From: an uncultured Oscillospiraceae bacterium
GTDB lineage: Bacteria > Bacillota > Clostridia > Oscillospirales > Oscillospiraceae
Direction: 5' to 3'
Length of the DNA stretch: 64,000 nucleotides
Assembly: GCA_947623745.1 (NCBI GenBank)
Contig: CANQHN010000005.1
Coordinates: 1-64,000 of the forward strand
Under the pieces are notes generated by a model that had not been told where the DNA came from, made no database searches, and was given only the letters and a program-made list of their open reading frames with translations. A program made the position numbers and the translations under genes. Of the stretch, positions 26,183-36,963 are shown piece by piece (position 1 is the first letter of the stretch; every line of letters starts with the position of its first letter).

Positions 26183-27322
26183 ATGTTCCACTATCTGGAT
26201 AACGCGGCCACCACGCCGGTGCGGCCGGAGGCGGCCCAGGCCGCCCTGGAGGCCATGACCCGGGACTGGGGCAATCCCTCCAGCCGGTACGCCCTGGGGA
26301 CCCGGGCCGCCGCCCAGGTGAAGCTCTGGCGTTCCGACGTTGCCGCCGGGCTGGGGTGCGCCCCGGAGGAGCTTGTGTTTACCTCCTGCGGCACCGAGGG
26401 GGACAACTGGGCCATCCGGGGGGCGGTGGAGCTGAACCGCCGGAGGGGAAAGCACATCGTCACCACCGCCATCGAGCACGCCGCCGTGCTGGAGACCTGC
26501 AAGGGCCTGGAGCGCCAGGGGTATGAGGTGACCTATCTCAAGCCGGACAGGCGGGGAAATATTAACCCCGCGGACCTGGAGGCCGCCCTGCGCCCCGACA
26601 CTGTTTTGGTGTCCATGATGCTGGTGAACAACGAGCTGGGCACCGTCCTCCCGGTGGCGGAGGCGGCGAGGGCCATCAAAAAAGCCGGCTGTCCCGCCCT
26701 GCTCCACTGCGACGCGGTCCAGGGCTTTTTAAAGGTCCCCTTCACCCCGCGGGAGCTGGGGGCCGACCTGGTCACCGTCAGCGGCCACAAGATCCACGCC
26801 CCCAAGGGAATCGGGGCGCTGTATATCCGGAGGGGGGTAAAGCTGCTCCCCCTGATCTGCGGCGGGGGCCAGGAGGGCGGACTGCGCTCCGGCACCGAGG
26901 CCACTAGCCAGATCGCCGCCTTCGCCGCCGCCGTCCGTGCGGGGCGGGCCAGTTTTGAGCGGGACTATAAATATATGCTGGATTTGAAAGCCTACGCCGT
27001 CCAGGCGCTGACCGGGGCCGTCCCGGAGCTGGAGCTCATCGGGGACGGGAGGGCACCCCACATCCTGGCCGTCTCCCTGCCCGGGTTCAAGAGCGAGGTG
27101 GTGGTGCGGTTCCTCTCCGACCGGGGGGTGTACGTCTCCTCCGGTTCCGCCTGCCACAAGGGAAAGCCCAGCCACGTCTACGCCGCCCTGGGCCTGCCTA
27201 AAAAGATCCTGGACGGGGCGCTGCGGGTGAGCTTCTCCTACGACACCACCCGGGAGGATGTGGACGCCCTGGCCCAGGGCCTTCTGGCGGCCCGGAACGA
27301 GCTGTTCACCGCGCTGTCCTGA
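26183..27322 (+). CDS. Cysteine desulfurase family protein (NifS/IscS-like)
   Basis: A 379-residue class V PLP enzyme that releases sulfur from cysteine as a persulfide. YLDNAATTPVRP opens the protein, the PLP lysine is K203 in SGHKIHAPKG, and the catalytic cysteine is C324 in SSGSACHKGKPSHV. The active-site loop is short and carries HKGKPS, as in group II or NifS-like paralogues rather than housekeeping IscS. No iscU or thiI neighbour is present. MATE pump gene follows by 24 bp, so they may share a transcript. Confidence 0.92.
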   Translation: MFHYLDNAATTPVRPEAAQAALEAMTRDWGNPSSRYALGTRAAAQVKLWRSDVAAGLGCAPEELVFTSCGTEGDNWAIRGAVELNRRRGKHIVTTAIEHAAVLETCKGLERQGYEVTYLKPDRRGNINPADLEAALRPDTVLVSMMLVNNELGTVLPVAEAARAIKKAGCPALLHCDAVQGFLKVPFTPRELGADLVTVSGHKIHAPKGIGALYIRRGVKLLPLICGGGQEGGLRSGTEATSQIAAFAAAVRAGRASFERDYKYMLDLKAYAVQALTGAVPELELIGDGRAPHILAVSLPGFKSEVVVRFLSDRGVYVSSGSACHKGKPSHVYAALGLPKKILDGALRVSFSYDTTREDVDALAQGLLAARNELFTALS

Positions 27323-27346
27323 CTGATAGAAAAAAGGAGCGTCTGT

Positions 27347-28738
27347 GTGTTTGCCTATATGCGCCGGGAGCCCGGCTTTTACCGCCAGGTGGCCGCCCTG
27401 GCCGCCCCCATCGTGCTGCAGAACCTGATCACCAGCACCCTGGCCATGGCGGATACCTTTATGGTGGGGCTGCTGGGGGAGGCCCCCATGGCGGCGGTCA
27501 CCCTGGCCAACATCCCCCTGTTTGTGGTGCAGCTGTTCATCTTCGGCGTCCAGAGCGGCGCCGGGGTGCTTATCAGCCAGTACTGGGGCAAGCAGGATAT
27601 GCGGTCCATCAACCGGGTGATGGGGGTGGGCCTGTGGCTGGTGCTGCTGGTGTCCTCCATCTTTGCCGCCATCCTGCTGATCTGCCCGGTGCAGTTCCTC
27701 TCCCTCTTCGGGAATGAGCCGGCGGTGGTGGCCCAGGCCGCCCGGTACGGCTCCCTGGCCGGGCTGTCCTACGTGCTCAACTCCATCACCATGATCTACG
27801 TGGCCGTCTACCGCAGCATGGAGCGGCCCCAGATTGGCATGTACATCCTGGGCGCGTCCATGTTCACCAACACCTTTTTGAACTGGGTGTTCATCTTCGG
27901 CAAGCTGGGCGCCCCGGCGCTGGGGGTGCGGGGGGCCGCCCTGGCCACCCTGCTGGCCCGGGTGCTGGAGGTGGTCATCGTGGCCGTCCACGCCGGGCGC
28001 AGCACCTTCTTCCGCATCCGGCCCGGCCTGCTGCTGATGCCTGGGCGGGACATGGTGCTCCGCTTCTTCCGCTACGGCGGCATGGTGGTGTGCAACGAGA
28101 CGTTCTGGGGCCTGGGCAGCTCCATGTTCCCCACGGTGCTGGGCCACATGGAGGGCAGCACGGAGATTTTGGCCGCCTACACCGTGTCGGGCAACGTGGA
28201 GAAGATCTTCATGGTGGTCGGCTTTGGCTTGGCCGCCACCGCCGCCGTCATCGTGGGGCGGGAGGTGGGCGCCGGACGGACCGGCGGGGTCCAGGAGCTG
28301 GGCTACACCTTGAACACCCTGGCGGTGGGGTGCGGCCTGGTCCAGGCGGCGCTGCTGCTCCTGTTCCTGCGCTTTGTGGCCCCGGTGTGGGTGTTCCCCC
28401 TGTTCCACCTGTCGGAGCGGGCCGTGGAGATGTGCGGCATGATGATCACCATCCTGGCCGTCTCCATGCCCCTGCGGGACTTCAACAACGTGAACATCGT
28501 GGGGGTGCTCCGGGGCGGCGGCGACGTGCGGGTGGCCATGGTGGTGGACCTGGTCCCCCTGTGGCTGGTGTCGGTGCCCTACGCCGTGTTCAGCGGCCTG
28601 GTGCTGCGGCTGAGCGTCTTTTGGGTGTATCTGGCCTTCCCCGGGGAGCAGGTGGTCAAATTCTTCTTCGGTGTGCACCGGCTGCGCTCTGGCAAGTGGG
28701 TGCGGGACCTGACCCAGACGGGACTGGAGGGCCGGTGA
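27347..28738 (+). CDS. MATE family efflux transporter
   Basis: A 463-residue membrane protein with twelve hydrophobic segments and MATE features: LAAPIVLQNLITSTLAMADT and MVGLLGEAPMAAV in the first half, and the repeated pattern in the second half. MATE pumps export cationic drugs or metabolites by Na+ or H+ antiport. It starts at a GTG six bases after AGGAGCG. Substrate unknown. Confidence 0.9.
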   Translation: MFAYMRREPGFYRQVAALAAPIVLQNLITSTLAMADTFMVGLLGEAPMAAVTLANIPLFVVQLFIFGVQSGAGVLISQYWGKQDMRSINRVMGVGLWLVLLVSSIFAAILLICPVQFLSLFGNEPAVVAQAARYGSLAGLSYVLNSITMIYVAVYRSMERPQIGMYILGASMFTNTFLNWVFIFGKLGAPALGVRGAALATLLARVLEVVIVAVHAGRSTFFRIRPGLLLMPGRDMVLRFFRYGGMVVCNETFWGLGSSMFPTVLGHMEGSTEILAAYTVSGNVEKIFMVVGFGLAATAAVIVGREVGAGRTGGVQELGYTLNTLAVGCGLVQAALLLLFLRFVAPVWVFPLFHLSERAVEMCGMMITILAVSMPLRDFNNVNIVGVLRGGGDVRVAMVVDLVPLWLVSVPYAVFSGLVLRLSVFWVYLAFPGEQVVKFFFGVHRLRSGKWVRDLTQTGLEGR

Positions 28739-28766
28739 GGCCTGCTGCCAGCATGATAGTTAGCAA

Positions 28767-28800
28767 AGCCCCGGCGTTTCTGCGAAGAAACGCCGGGGCT
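28767..28800 (+). terminator. Terminator of the MATE gene
   Basis: Perfect 14-bp stem AGCCCCGGCGTTTC with a six-base loop, followed by CGTTTGTT. It isolates the heat-shock operon from upstream transcription. Confidence 0.8.
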
Positions 28801-28832
28801 CGTTTGTTAAAAATAAATTCATAAAGAACCTA

Positions 28833-28892
28833 TTGACAATTTTGGGGGGCGGTGGTACATTATCTTTAGCACTCGGGATTATTGAGTGCTAA
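28833..28892 (+). promoter_or_regulatory. Heat-shock operon promoter with CIRCE element
   Basis: TTGACA (28833-28838), 17 bp, TACATT (28856-28861). Directly downstream is a perfect CIRCE operator TTAGCACTC-N9-GAGTGCTAA (28866-28892), the binding site of HrcA, whose gene is next. This is the well-known repressor-titration system of class I heat-shock genes. Confidence 0.97.
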
Positions 28893-28925
28893 ACCCGAGC
28901 AAACTGACAGGGCAGGTGAGACGAC

Positions 28926-29987
28926 GTGGAGCTGACTGACCGGAAAAAACGCATCCTGCGCGCCATTGTGGAGACCTACATCTCCACCGCCGAGCCGGTG
29001 GGCTCCAAGGCTGTGGCCCAGCTGGCCGGGCTGGACGTGTCCACCGCCACCATCCGCAACGAGATGGCCGACCTGACCGAGCTGGGACTGCTGGAGCAGC
29101 CCCACACCTCCGCCGGGCGCATCCCCTCCCCGGCGGGCTACCGGCTGTACGTCAACGAGCTGATGGACCGCCACCAGCTGACCATGCAGGAGACCGAGCG
29201 CATCAACCAGGCGCTGAACCTGAAGATGGAGGAGCTGGACCGGGTGATCGACCGGGCGGGCAAGGTGCTCTCCCAGATCAGCGACTACCCCGTGTTCACC
29301 CTCTCCTCCGCCAAGGAGCGGCTGACCGTCAAGCGGTTCGACCTGCTGATGGTGGAGGAAAACGCCTTCATCGCCGTGGTGATGACCGACAACAGCGTGG
29401 TGAAGAACAAGCTCATCCGTATGCCCGACACCCTGTCCGACACCCAGCTGCAGCTGCTGTCCACCGTGCTGAACAGCTCCTTTGTGGGCCTCACCCTGGA
29501 GGAGATGCGCCAGACTCTGGACAAGATGGCCGCCCACTCCGCCCCCGCCGCCTTCCGGCTCATCTCCCTGGTGGTGGAGTTCGCCATGGACGTCCTCTCC
29601 CAGCAGACCCACCAGCGCCTGCGCACCTCCGGCATCACCCACCTGCTGGAGCACCCGGAGTACAGCGACTTGGACAAGGCCAAACCCCTGATGCAGTACC
29701 TGTCCGAGGAGCGGGAGGACGCACACCTGCCGGTCCCCATGGAGGGCGGCACCGGGATGAACATCCTCATCGGGCCGGAAAACGTCAGCGACGCGCTGAA
29801 AGACACCAGCGTGGTCATGGCCAGCTACGACATCGGGGACAATATGCGGGGGGTCATCGGCGTGGTGGGTCCCACCCGCATGGACTACGCCAAGGTCACC
29901 GCCCGCCTGTCCTACTTCGCCGACAGCCTCACCCGCATGTTCGGCAAGGGGGAGCTGCCCCCCGGCGGCGACGGCAACGATTCATGA
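28926..29987 (+). CDS. hrcA: Heat-inducible transcription repressor HrcA
   Basis: A 353-residue HrcA. The winged-helix DNA-binding domain is at the N-terminus (RKKRILRAIVETYISTAEPV, VSTATIRNEMADLTELGLLE, HTSAGRIPS) and the dimerisation/inserted domains follow. It represses the operon by binding CIRCE and needs GroEL for folding in characterised species. GTG start six bases after AGGTGAG. First gene of hrcA-grpE-(small ORF)-dnaK-dnaJ. Confidence 0.97.
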   Translation: MELTDRKKRILRAIVETYISTAEPVGSKAVAQLAGLDVSTATIRNEMADLTELGLLEQPHTSAGRIPSPAGYRLYVNELMDRHQLTMQETERINQALNLKMEELDRVIDRAGKVLSQISDYPVFTLSSAKERLTVKRFDLLMVEENAFIAVVMTDNSVVKNKLIRMPDTLSDTQLQLLSTVLNSSFVGLTLEEMRQTLDKMAAHSAPAAFRLISLVVEFAMDVLSQQTHQRLRTSGITHLLEHPEYSDLDKAKPLMQYLSEEREDAHLPVPMEGGTGMNILIGPENVSDALKDTSVVMASYDIGDNMRGVIGVVGPTRMDYAKVTARLSYFADSLTRMFGKGELPPGGDGNDS

Positions 29988-30011
29988 ACGACATAAAAGG
30001 AGCGCACCGAC

Positions 30012-30590
30012 GTGAGCAAGAAGAATAAGCAGGCCCCCAAGCTGGAGGCCGAGGTCAAGGAGCAGGAGCAGAGCGCCGAGCAGGTCCCCGAGGAGGAGGC
30101 TCCCCAGCAGCAGCCCCCCCAGGAGGAGCAGCCCCGGGAGGACGCCGCCCAGGCGGAGCTGGACGCCTTGAAGGAGCAGCTCAAGCAGCAGCAGGACAAG
30201 TACCTGCGCCTGGCCGCCGAGTACGAGAATTACCGCAGGCGCACCGCCAAGGAGAAGGAGACCATCTGGTCCGACGCCAAGGGGGATGCGGCCGCCGCCT
30301 TCCTCCCGGTGTACGACAACCTGGAGCGGGCCTTGAAGCAGGAGACCGCCGACGAGGCCTATAAGAAGGGCGTAGAGATGACCATGAACCAGCTCAAGGC
30401 CGTGCTGGAGAAGCTGGGCATCGTGGAGATCCAGGCCCTGGGACAGCCCTTCGACCCCAAGCTCCACAACGCCGTGATGCACGTGGAGGACGAGAGCCTG
30501 GGGGAGAGCACCGTGGCTGAGGTGTTCCAGGCCGGGTTCCAGATCGGCGAGAAGGTCATCCGGTTCGCCATGGTCAAAGTCGCAAATTGA
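30012..30590 (+). CDS. grpE: Nucleotide exchange factor GrpE
   Basis: A 192-residue co-chaperone that releases ADP from DnaK. The N-terminal 50 residues are Glu/Gln/Pro-rich and disordered; a coiled coil follows (AELDALKEQLKQQQDKYLRL), then the conserved EYENYRRRTAKEKE and the C-terminal beta domain (IGEKVIRFAMVKVAN). GTG start after AAAGGAGC, 24 bp downstream of hrcA. Confidence 0.96.
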   Translation: MSKKNKQAPKLEAEVKEQEQSAEQVPEEEAPQQQPPQEEQPREDAAQAELDALKEQLKQQQDKYLRLAAEYENYRRRTAKEKETIWSDAKGDAAAAFLPVYDNLERALKQETADEAYKKGVEMTMNQLKAVLEKLGIVEIQALGQPFDPKLHNAVMHVEDESLGESTVAEVFQAGFQIGEKVIRFAMVKVAN

Positions 30591-30616
30591 GCGCACCCAG
30601 AGAGGAGGGCCGGAAC

Positions 30617-30736
30617 ATGAGCGGAAAGACAAGCTGCGCCAGGAGCTTCTGCGCAAGGTTCTTTTCCAGCCCCATCACCGCCGCGCTGTTTCTCTCCGCC
30701 TGCCTCCTGTTCCTCTTTTCCCTGTTCTTCATCTGA
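30617..30736 (+). CDS. 39-residue putative membrane protein between grpE and dnaK
   Basis: A short ORF inside the heat-shock operon. A GAGGAGGG ribosome site is eight bases before the ATG. Residues 1-20 are basic with several Ser and two Cys; residues 21-39 (TAALFLSACLLFLFSLFFI) form one transmembrane helix ending at the stop. It resembles no family I know. The strong ribosome site and clean N-in basic/TM layout argue for translation, but 39 codons alone are weak evidence. If real, it is made together with DnaK under HrcA control. Confidence 0.55.
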   Translation: MSGKTSCARSFCARFFSSPITAALFLSACLLFLFSLFFI

Positions 30737-30808
30737 ACCCCGGGCGCGGACGGCGCGCCCAGATAAGATCATATACAACAATCTGTTTATATTGAGGAGG
30801 AAATGATT

Positions 30809-32661
<1,853 letters not shown>

Positions 32662-32665
<4 letters not shown>

Positions 32666-32791
32666 GCGCCCGAGCCGCCGTGAGCCGCGCGGATGGACCG
32701 GAGCGAGGGCGAGCGGCGGGGCCGCAGGCCCCAAAGACCAGCCCGAGTCGGAGGGAAACCGCGCGCAGCGAACAGGCGAGGCGTGATACCG
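32662..32791 (+). repeat. Truncated copy of a dispersed structured element (copy C1)
   Basis: This 130-bp copy begins ATAAGCGCCCGAGCCG, in which TAA is the dnaK stop codon, and ends near GCGAACAGGCG...GATACC. Relative to the adjacent copy C2 it lacks an internal segment of about 100 bp but keeps both ends, including GCGCGGATGGACCGGAG and the GGGGCC-gca-GGCCCC hairpin. Confidence 0.8.
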
Positions 32792-33022
32792 ATAAGCGCC
32801 CGAGCCGTCGTGAGCCGCGCGGATGGACCGGAGTGAGGGCGTGCGGCGGGGCCGCAGGCCCCAGAGACCAGCCCAAACCGTCGCAAGCAATACCCCCAAC
32901 AAGCCGAAGGCTTGCTGGGGGAGAGGACGAACAGCGAAGTGATTGAGCGCTGGCCGGAAGGCCGGCGCGAGAGATACGGAGCTTGTGAGGACGAAAGCCG
33001 CGCGCAGCGAACGGCGATACCA
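32792..33022 (+). repeat. Full-length copy of the dispersed structured element (copy C2)
   Basis: A roughly 230-bp non-coding element in the dnaK-dnaJ gap, again opening with ATAAGCGCCCGAGCCG. It contains the hairpins GGGGCC-gca-GGCCCC, CCCCC/GGGGG with an AAGCC-gaa-GGCTT tip, and GCGCTGGCC-ggaa-GGCCGGCGC. A closely similar copy lies on the other strand at 55603-55834. The remaining gap 33023-33138 holds a TATAAAAT box (about 33040) and two more hairpins (about 33055-33078 and 33089-33110) but no gene. Confidence 0.85.
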
Positions 33023-33138
33023 AACACCATTCAACCGTATAAAATTCAGATGCCGGGGCGGCATTCCAGGCCGCCCCACAGGAGAGCCGGGCGGGGCATA
33101 CGGTGCCCCGCCGCTTTCCGCGTAAAGAGGTGAGAACC

Positions 33139-34299
33139 GTGCCAGATCAAAAACGAGACTTCTACGAGGTCCTGGGCGTCTCCAAGGGCGCCACGGACGA
33201 GGAGATCAAAAAGGCCTACCGCAAGCTGGCCAAAAAATACCATCCGGACATGAACCCCGGCGACAAGAGCGCGGAGGAGAAGTTCAAGGAGGTCAACGAG
33301 GCCTACGGCATCCTCTCCGACCCGGAGAAGAAGTCCCGCTACGACCAGTTCGGCTTTGCCGGGGTGGACCCCAGCTACGGCGCGGGGGCCGGCGGCTACG
33401 GCGGCTTCGACATGGGCGGCGTAGACCTGGGGGACATCTTTGGCTCCTTCTTCGGCGGCGGTTTCGGAGGGTTCGGCGGAGGGGGCAGCCGGAACGGCCC
33501 CCAGAAGGGGGAGAGCCTGCGGGCCAGCCTCAACCTGACCTTTGAGGAGGCGGCCTTCGGCTGCGAGAAGGAGATCAGCCTCACCCGCACCGAGAGCTGC
33601 GACGAGTGCCACGGCTCCGGCTGTGCCCCCGGCACCAACCCCGAGACCTGCCCCGACTGCCGGGGCACCGGCACCGTCCGGGTGCAGCAGCGCATGGGCG
33701 GCATGGCCTTCTCCTCCTCCGCCCCCTGTACCCGCTGCCGGGGCACCGGGCGCATCGTACACACCCCCTGCAAGGCCTGCGGCGGCGCGGGCAGCGTGCG
33801 CAAGCAGCGGCGGGTCACCGTCACCATCCCCGCCGGCATCGACGACGGGCAGGCGGTGTCCCTGGCCGGCCAGGGCAACGCCGGCAAGAACGGCGGCCCT
33901 GCGGGCGACCTGATCGTGGGGGTGCGCATCAAGCCCCACGCCCTGTTCCAGCGGGAGGGCACCACGGTGCTCTATGAGCAGCCCATCTCCTTCTACCAGG
34001 CGGCTATGGGCGCCGAGCTGGAGATCCCCACCATTGACGGCAAGGTGAAGTACACCCTGCCCGCCGGGACCCAGACGGGCACCACCTTCCGCCTGCGGGG
34101 CAAGGGCATCCCCGCCCTGCGGGGCCGGGGCCGGGGCGACCAGTACGTCACCGTCACCATCCGGGTGCCCACCAGCCTGAACGCGGAGCAGAAGAGCGCC
34201 CTGCGTGCGTTTGCCGCCGCCATGGGGGAGGCCCCGGCGGAGGAGCAGGGCGAGGATATCCTGAAGAGCTTCTTCGGCAAGCAGAAAAAGAAGAAATAA
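33139..34299 (+). CDS. dnaJ: Chaperone protein DnaJ
   Basis: A 386-residue type I J-protein. The J domain (residues 1-70) has [11 protein letters not shown] with the HPD motif; a Gly/Phe-rich linker follows, then four zinc-binding repeats ([32 protein letters not shown]) and the C-terminal substrate-binding domains. It stimulates DnaK ATPase. The GTG at 33139 is preceded by GAGGTG; the longer frame from 33103 lacks a ribosome site. A possible secondary promoter near 33040 could separate dnaJ dosage from dnaK. Confidence 0.97.
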   Translation: MPDQKRDFYEVLGVSKGATDEEIKKAYRKLAKKYHPDMNPGDKSAEEKFKEVNEAYGILSDPEKKSRYDQFGFAGVDPSYGAGAGGYGGFDMGGVDLGDIFGSFFGGGFGGFGGGGSRNGPQKGESLRASLNLTFEEAAFGCEKEISLTRTESCDECHGSGCAPGTNPETCPDCRGTGTVRVQQRMGGMAFSSSAPCTRCRGTGRIVHTPCKACGGAGSVRKQRRVTVTIPAGIDDGQAVSLAGQGNAGKNGGPAGDLIVGVRIKPHALFQREGTTVLYEQPISFYQAAMGAELEIPTIDGKVKYTLPAGTQTGTTFRLRGKGIPALRGRGRGDQYVTVTIRVPTSLNAEQKSALRAFAAAMGEAPAEEQGEDILKSFFGKQKKKK

Positions 34300-34300
34300 A

Positions 34301-34332
34301 AAACAGCTCCCCGTGCCGGGGAGCTGTTTTTT
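34301..34332. terminator. Bidirectional terminator after dnaJ
   Basis: Perfect 12-bp stem AAACAGCTCCCC with a five-base loop and a long T-run, between dnaJ and the convergent O-acylation operon. Confidence 0.9.
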
Positions 34333-34335
34333 ATT

Positions 34336-35454
34336 TTATCGTGTCAGCAGGACCTGCTTGGTGTCGCCGACGTAGTTGGAGATGGAGTAGAGCACCACCA
34401 CGTCGTTGATGTCGTGCTCGGCGATATAGGTCTGTAGGCTGGTGTTGTTCCAGCGCAGGTCCCACAGGTGGATCTCGGAGAAATTCTTCGTCAGGAAGGG
34501 GGCCAGGGAGTCGGAGTAGGAGTCCCGCACCAGCAGGATTTTGGGGGCGTCCTCCAGACCCGTCTCGATGGTGCACAGGGGCTGTACGCCGCCCAGGAAG
34601 TAGGAGTACTTGTCCTTGACCTTCAGGTAGCTGTCCACGTACAGGGGGCTGTCGACGGGTGAGCCGTCGGGGTAGCGGGTGACCTTTAGCCCGTCGCCGG
34701 GGATATAGGTCTGGATGGAGTCGGGGGGCAGCCAGCGCACGCCGGAGGTGGAGAAGCTGGTGCCGTTGAAGTCCTCCGTCACGGTGACGGGAGTGAGGCT
34801 GTCCAGGGGGACGGCCTCCAGGCCCATGGCGTCCATCAGGGCGGTGTAGCCGTAATAGGCCCCCAGGCTGGTCCAGTGGTGGTCGGTGCGGTAGTAGATG
34901 TCCTCGCCCTTATGGGCGTCCAGCGCGCCGTACAGGTCCACGGTCTCCGCCCGGGTGGAGCGGTAGAGCTGGTCGATGACGGCCTTCTCATTGGCGGTGG
35001 GGGCCCCGGCGGGGAGCCGGTCAGACCAGATGGCGGCGGAGGAGGGGATGAGGCCGAAGTACACATCGGCGTCCACGTCGCTGCACAGCCGGTCCAGGTA
35101 CTCCATGTTCTTGGAGAGCTTGTCCCGGTCCGGCTCCTCCAGGCGGTTGAGGAGGGTCTCCTGGGCGCCGAAGTAGACGCCGTTGTTCTCCTGCTTGCCG
35201 GTGAGCCGCTCGCACCAGGCCTGGAGGGCCACCCACAGGTCCCGGCCGGCGATGTGGTCGGCGGCATACGCCTCCGCGTCCTCCATGAACTCCCCCTCCC
35301 GGACCGACCGCAGAGTCAGCTTGGGCAGCTCCTGGAGCTTGCGGTTCTCCAGCTGGGAGAAGTCCACGTCGGGAAGGATACAGCTCACCAGCAGCATCCC
35401 GCCGATGAAGGCGCAGAACAGGGCGGAGAGGAAGATACTGAATTTTTTGCTCAT
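34336..35454 (-). CDS. DHHW-family (AlgX/DltD-like) O-acylation partner protein
   Basis: A 372-residue secreted or membrane-anchored protein: N-terminal hydrophobic anchor (about 9-29), then a domain with the DHHW signature RTDHHWTSLGAYYGY and LLVRDSYSDSLAPFL, as in SGNH-like AlgX/AlgJ proteins. Such proteins accept the acyl group from an MBOAT membrane enzyme and transfer it to an extracellular polymer. It is the last gene of the operon and starts 13 bp after the MBOAT gene; the ATG at 35454 has GAGGAGG. Confidence 0.85.
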   Translation of the reverse strand: MSKKFSIFLSALFCAFIGGMLLVSCILPDVDFSQLENRKLQELPKLTLRSVREGEFMEDAEAYAADHIAGRDLWVALQAWCERLTGKQENNGVYFGAQETLLNRLEEPDRDKLSKNMEYLDRLCSDVDADVYFGLIPSSAAIWSDRLPAGAPTANEKAVIDQLYRSTRAETVDLYGALDAHKGEDIYYRTDHHWTSLGAYYGYTALMDAMGLEAVPLDSLTPVTVTEDFNGTSFSTSGVRWLPPDSIQTYIPGDGLKVTRYPDGSPVDSPLYVDSYLKVKDKYSYFLGGVQPLCTIETGLEDAPKILLVRDSYSDSLAPFLTKNFSEIHLWDLRWNNTSLQTYIAEHDINDVVVLYSISNYVGDTKQVLLTR

Positions 35455-35467
35455 GTCCCACACCTCC

Positions 35468-36904
35468 TCAGAAGCGGAAATACAGGAAGGGGTTGTAGGT
35501 GCTGGCCACCAGATAGGCGGTGCACACCACCAGCCCGGCGATCACCAGGACGGTGCAGGCGGCCTCCTGTCCCCGCCGGGATAGCCTGCGGTAGAGGGAG
35601 GCCCCCAGGGGGGTGGAGGCGATTGCCGCGATGATCAGGATAGGGGCGTAGGAGCGCAGGTAGTAGCCGAAGGCGGGGTCGGCCAGGGGCACGCCCCCCA
35701 GGCCGAACATGACCTTCAGGTAGGCCCCCAGGTGGCCGAAGTCCTCCAGGGCGAAGATGGTCCAGGAGACCATCACCAGGAACAGGGTGTAGATCCGGCA
35801 GACCAGGGCGGGGGCCCGCTGGAGCTTGTCCAGCAGGAAGAACTTCTCGATCATCAGCAGGGCGAAGAAGTACAGCCCCCACAGCAGGTAGTTCCAGCTG
35901 GCCCCGTGCCAGATGCCGGTGGCCGCCCACACCACGAACAGGTTGAACATCCACCGGGGCCTGGAGCAGCGGTTGCCCCCCAGGGGGATATACAGGTACT
36001 CCCGGAACCAGGTGGACAGGGAGATGTGCCAGCGCCGCCAGAACTCGGTGATGCTCCTGGAGATGTAGGGGTAGTTGAAGTTGGGCAGGAACTCGAAGCC
36101 CAGCATCCGCCCCAGGCCGATGGCCATGTCGGAGTAGCCGGAGAAGTCGAAGTAGATCTGGAAGGTGAAGGCCAGCACCCCCAGCCAGGCCCCGGCCACC
36201 GTCAGGTCGGCGGGGGCCATGGCCTTGTAGGCGTCCCACAGCATCCCCACGTTGTTGGCCAGCAGCAGCTTCTTCCCCAGACCCACCATGAAGATCTGTA
36301 CGCCGGAGGCGAATTTCTCGCTGGTGCAGGCGCGCTGGTCGATCTGGTCCCCCAGGTCCTTATACTTGATGATGGGGCCGGCGATGAGCTGGGGGAAAAG
36401 GGTGACGAAGGTGCCGAAGTTGAGGATGTTCCGCTGGGCCCGGGTGTCCCCCCGGTACACGTCGATGGTGTAGCTCATGGTCTGGAAGGTGTAGAAGGAG
36501 ATGCCGATGGGCAGATGGAAGGGGATGGGGTCCAGGAAGGGCAGGCGGATATACTGGATCACCGGCATGAAGTCCAGGCCCAGGGCGGCAAAGCTGCCGG
36601 CCAGGAAGTTCCAGTACTTGAAAAAGCCCAGCAGGGCCAAGTTAAAGATGATGGAGGAGGCTACCGCCAGCTTGGCCCCCCGGAGGTTCCCCCTGGCCTT
36701 GCACCGCTCCACCAGCAGGCCGTGGGTGTAGTCGATGGCGGTGGAGAGGAACATGATGAGGACGTAGATGCCCTCCCCCCACCAGTAGAAGAACAGGGAG
36801 GAGAGCAGCAGCACCGGGTTGCGCAGCTTCCGGGGCACCAGGTAGTACGCCAGCAGGGTGATCACCAGGAAGTAGAAGAAAAAGATGGGGGTGGAGAAGA
36901 CCAT
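35468..36904 (-). CDS. MBOAT family O-acyltransferase (AlgI/DltB-like)
   Basis: A 478-residue membrane protein with about ten TM segments. Family landmarks are LFPQLIAGPIIKYKDL, the FRRWHISLSTWFREYLYIPLGG-type amphipathic region (split here for length: FWRRWHISLS, then WFREYLYIPLGGN) and the catalytic histidine in GIWHGASWNYLLWG. It moves an acyl group, commonly acetyl, across the membrane. The ATG at 36904 follows GGGAGG; upstream in-frame codons are not coding. Confidence 0.92.
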   Translation of the reverse strand: MVFSTPIFFFYFLVITLLAYYLVPRKLRNPVLLLSSLFFYWWGEGIYVLIMFLSTAIDYTHGLLVERCKARGNLRGAKLAVASSIIFNLALLGFFKYWNFLAGSFAALGLDFMPVIQYIRLPFLDPIPFHLPIGISFYTFQTMSYTIDVYRGDTRAQRNILNFGTFVTLFPQLIAGPIIKYKDLGDQIDQRACTSEKFASGVQIFMVGLGKKLLLANNVGMLWDAYKAMAPADLTVAGAWLGVLAFTFQIYFDFSGYSDMAIGLGRMLGFEFLPNFNYPYISRSITEFWRRWHISLSTWFREYLYIPLGGNRCSRPRWMFNLFVVWAATGIWHGASWNYLLWGLYFFALLMIEKFFLLDKLQRAPALVCRIYTLFLVMVSWTIFALEDFGHLGAYLKVMFGLGGVPLADPAFGYYLRSYAPILIIAAIASTPLGASLYRRLSRRGQEAACTVLVIAGLVVCTAYLVASTYNPFLYFRF

Positions 36905-36932
36905 AGGCACAGCCTCCCGAACAAAAGTGAAA

Positions 36933-36955
36933 GGCCCGCCGCCCGGCGGCGGGCC
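36933..36955 (-). terminator. Hairpin between the Big2-DUF4358 and MBOAT genes
   Basis: A strong GC stem (GGCCCGCCGCC/complement) with a modest T-tract leftward (TTTCACTTTTG). Inside an operon it may act as a partial terminator or mRNA stabiliser that sets lower expression of the downstream membrane enzymes. Confidence 0.55.
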
Positions 36956-36963
36956 CGATGAGA

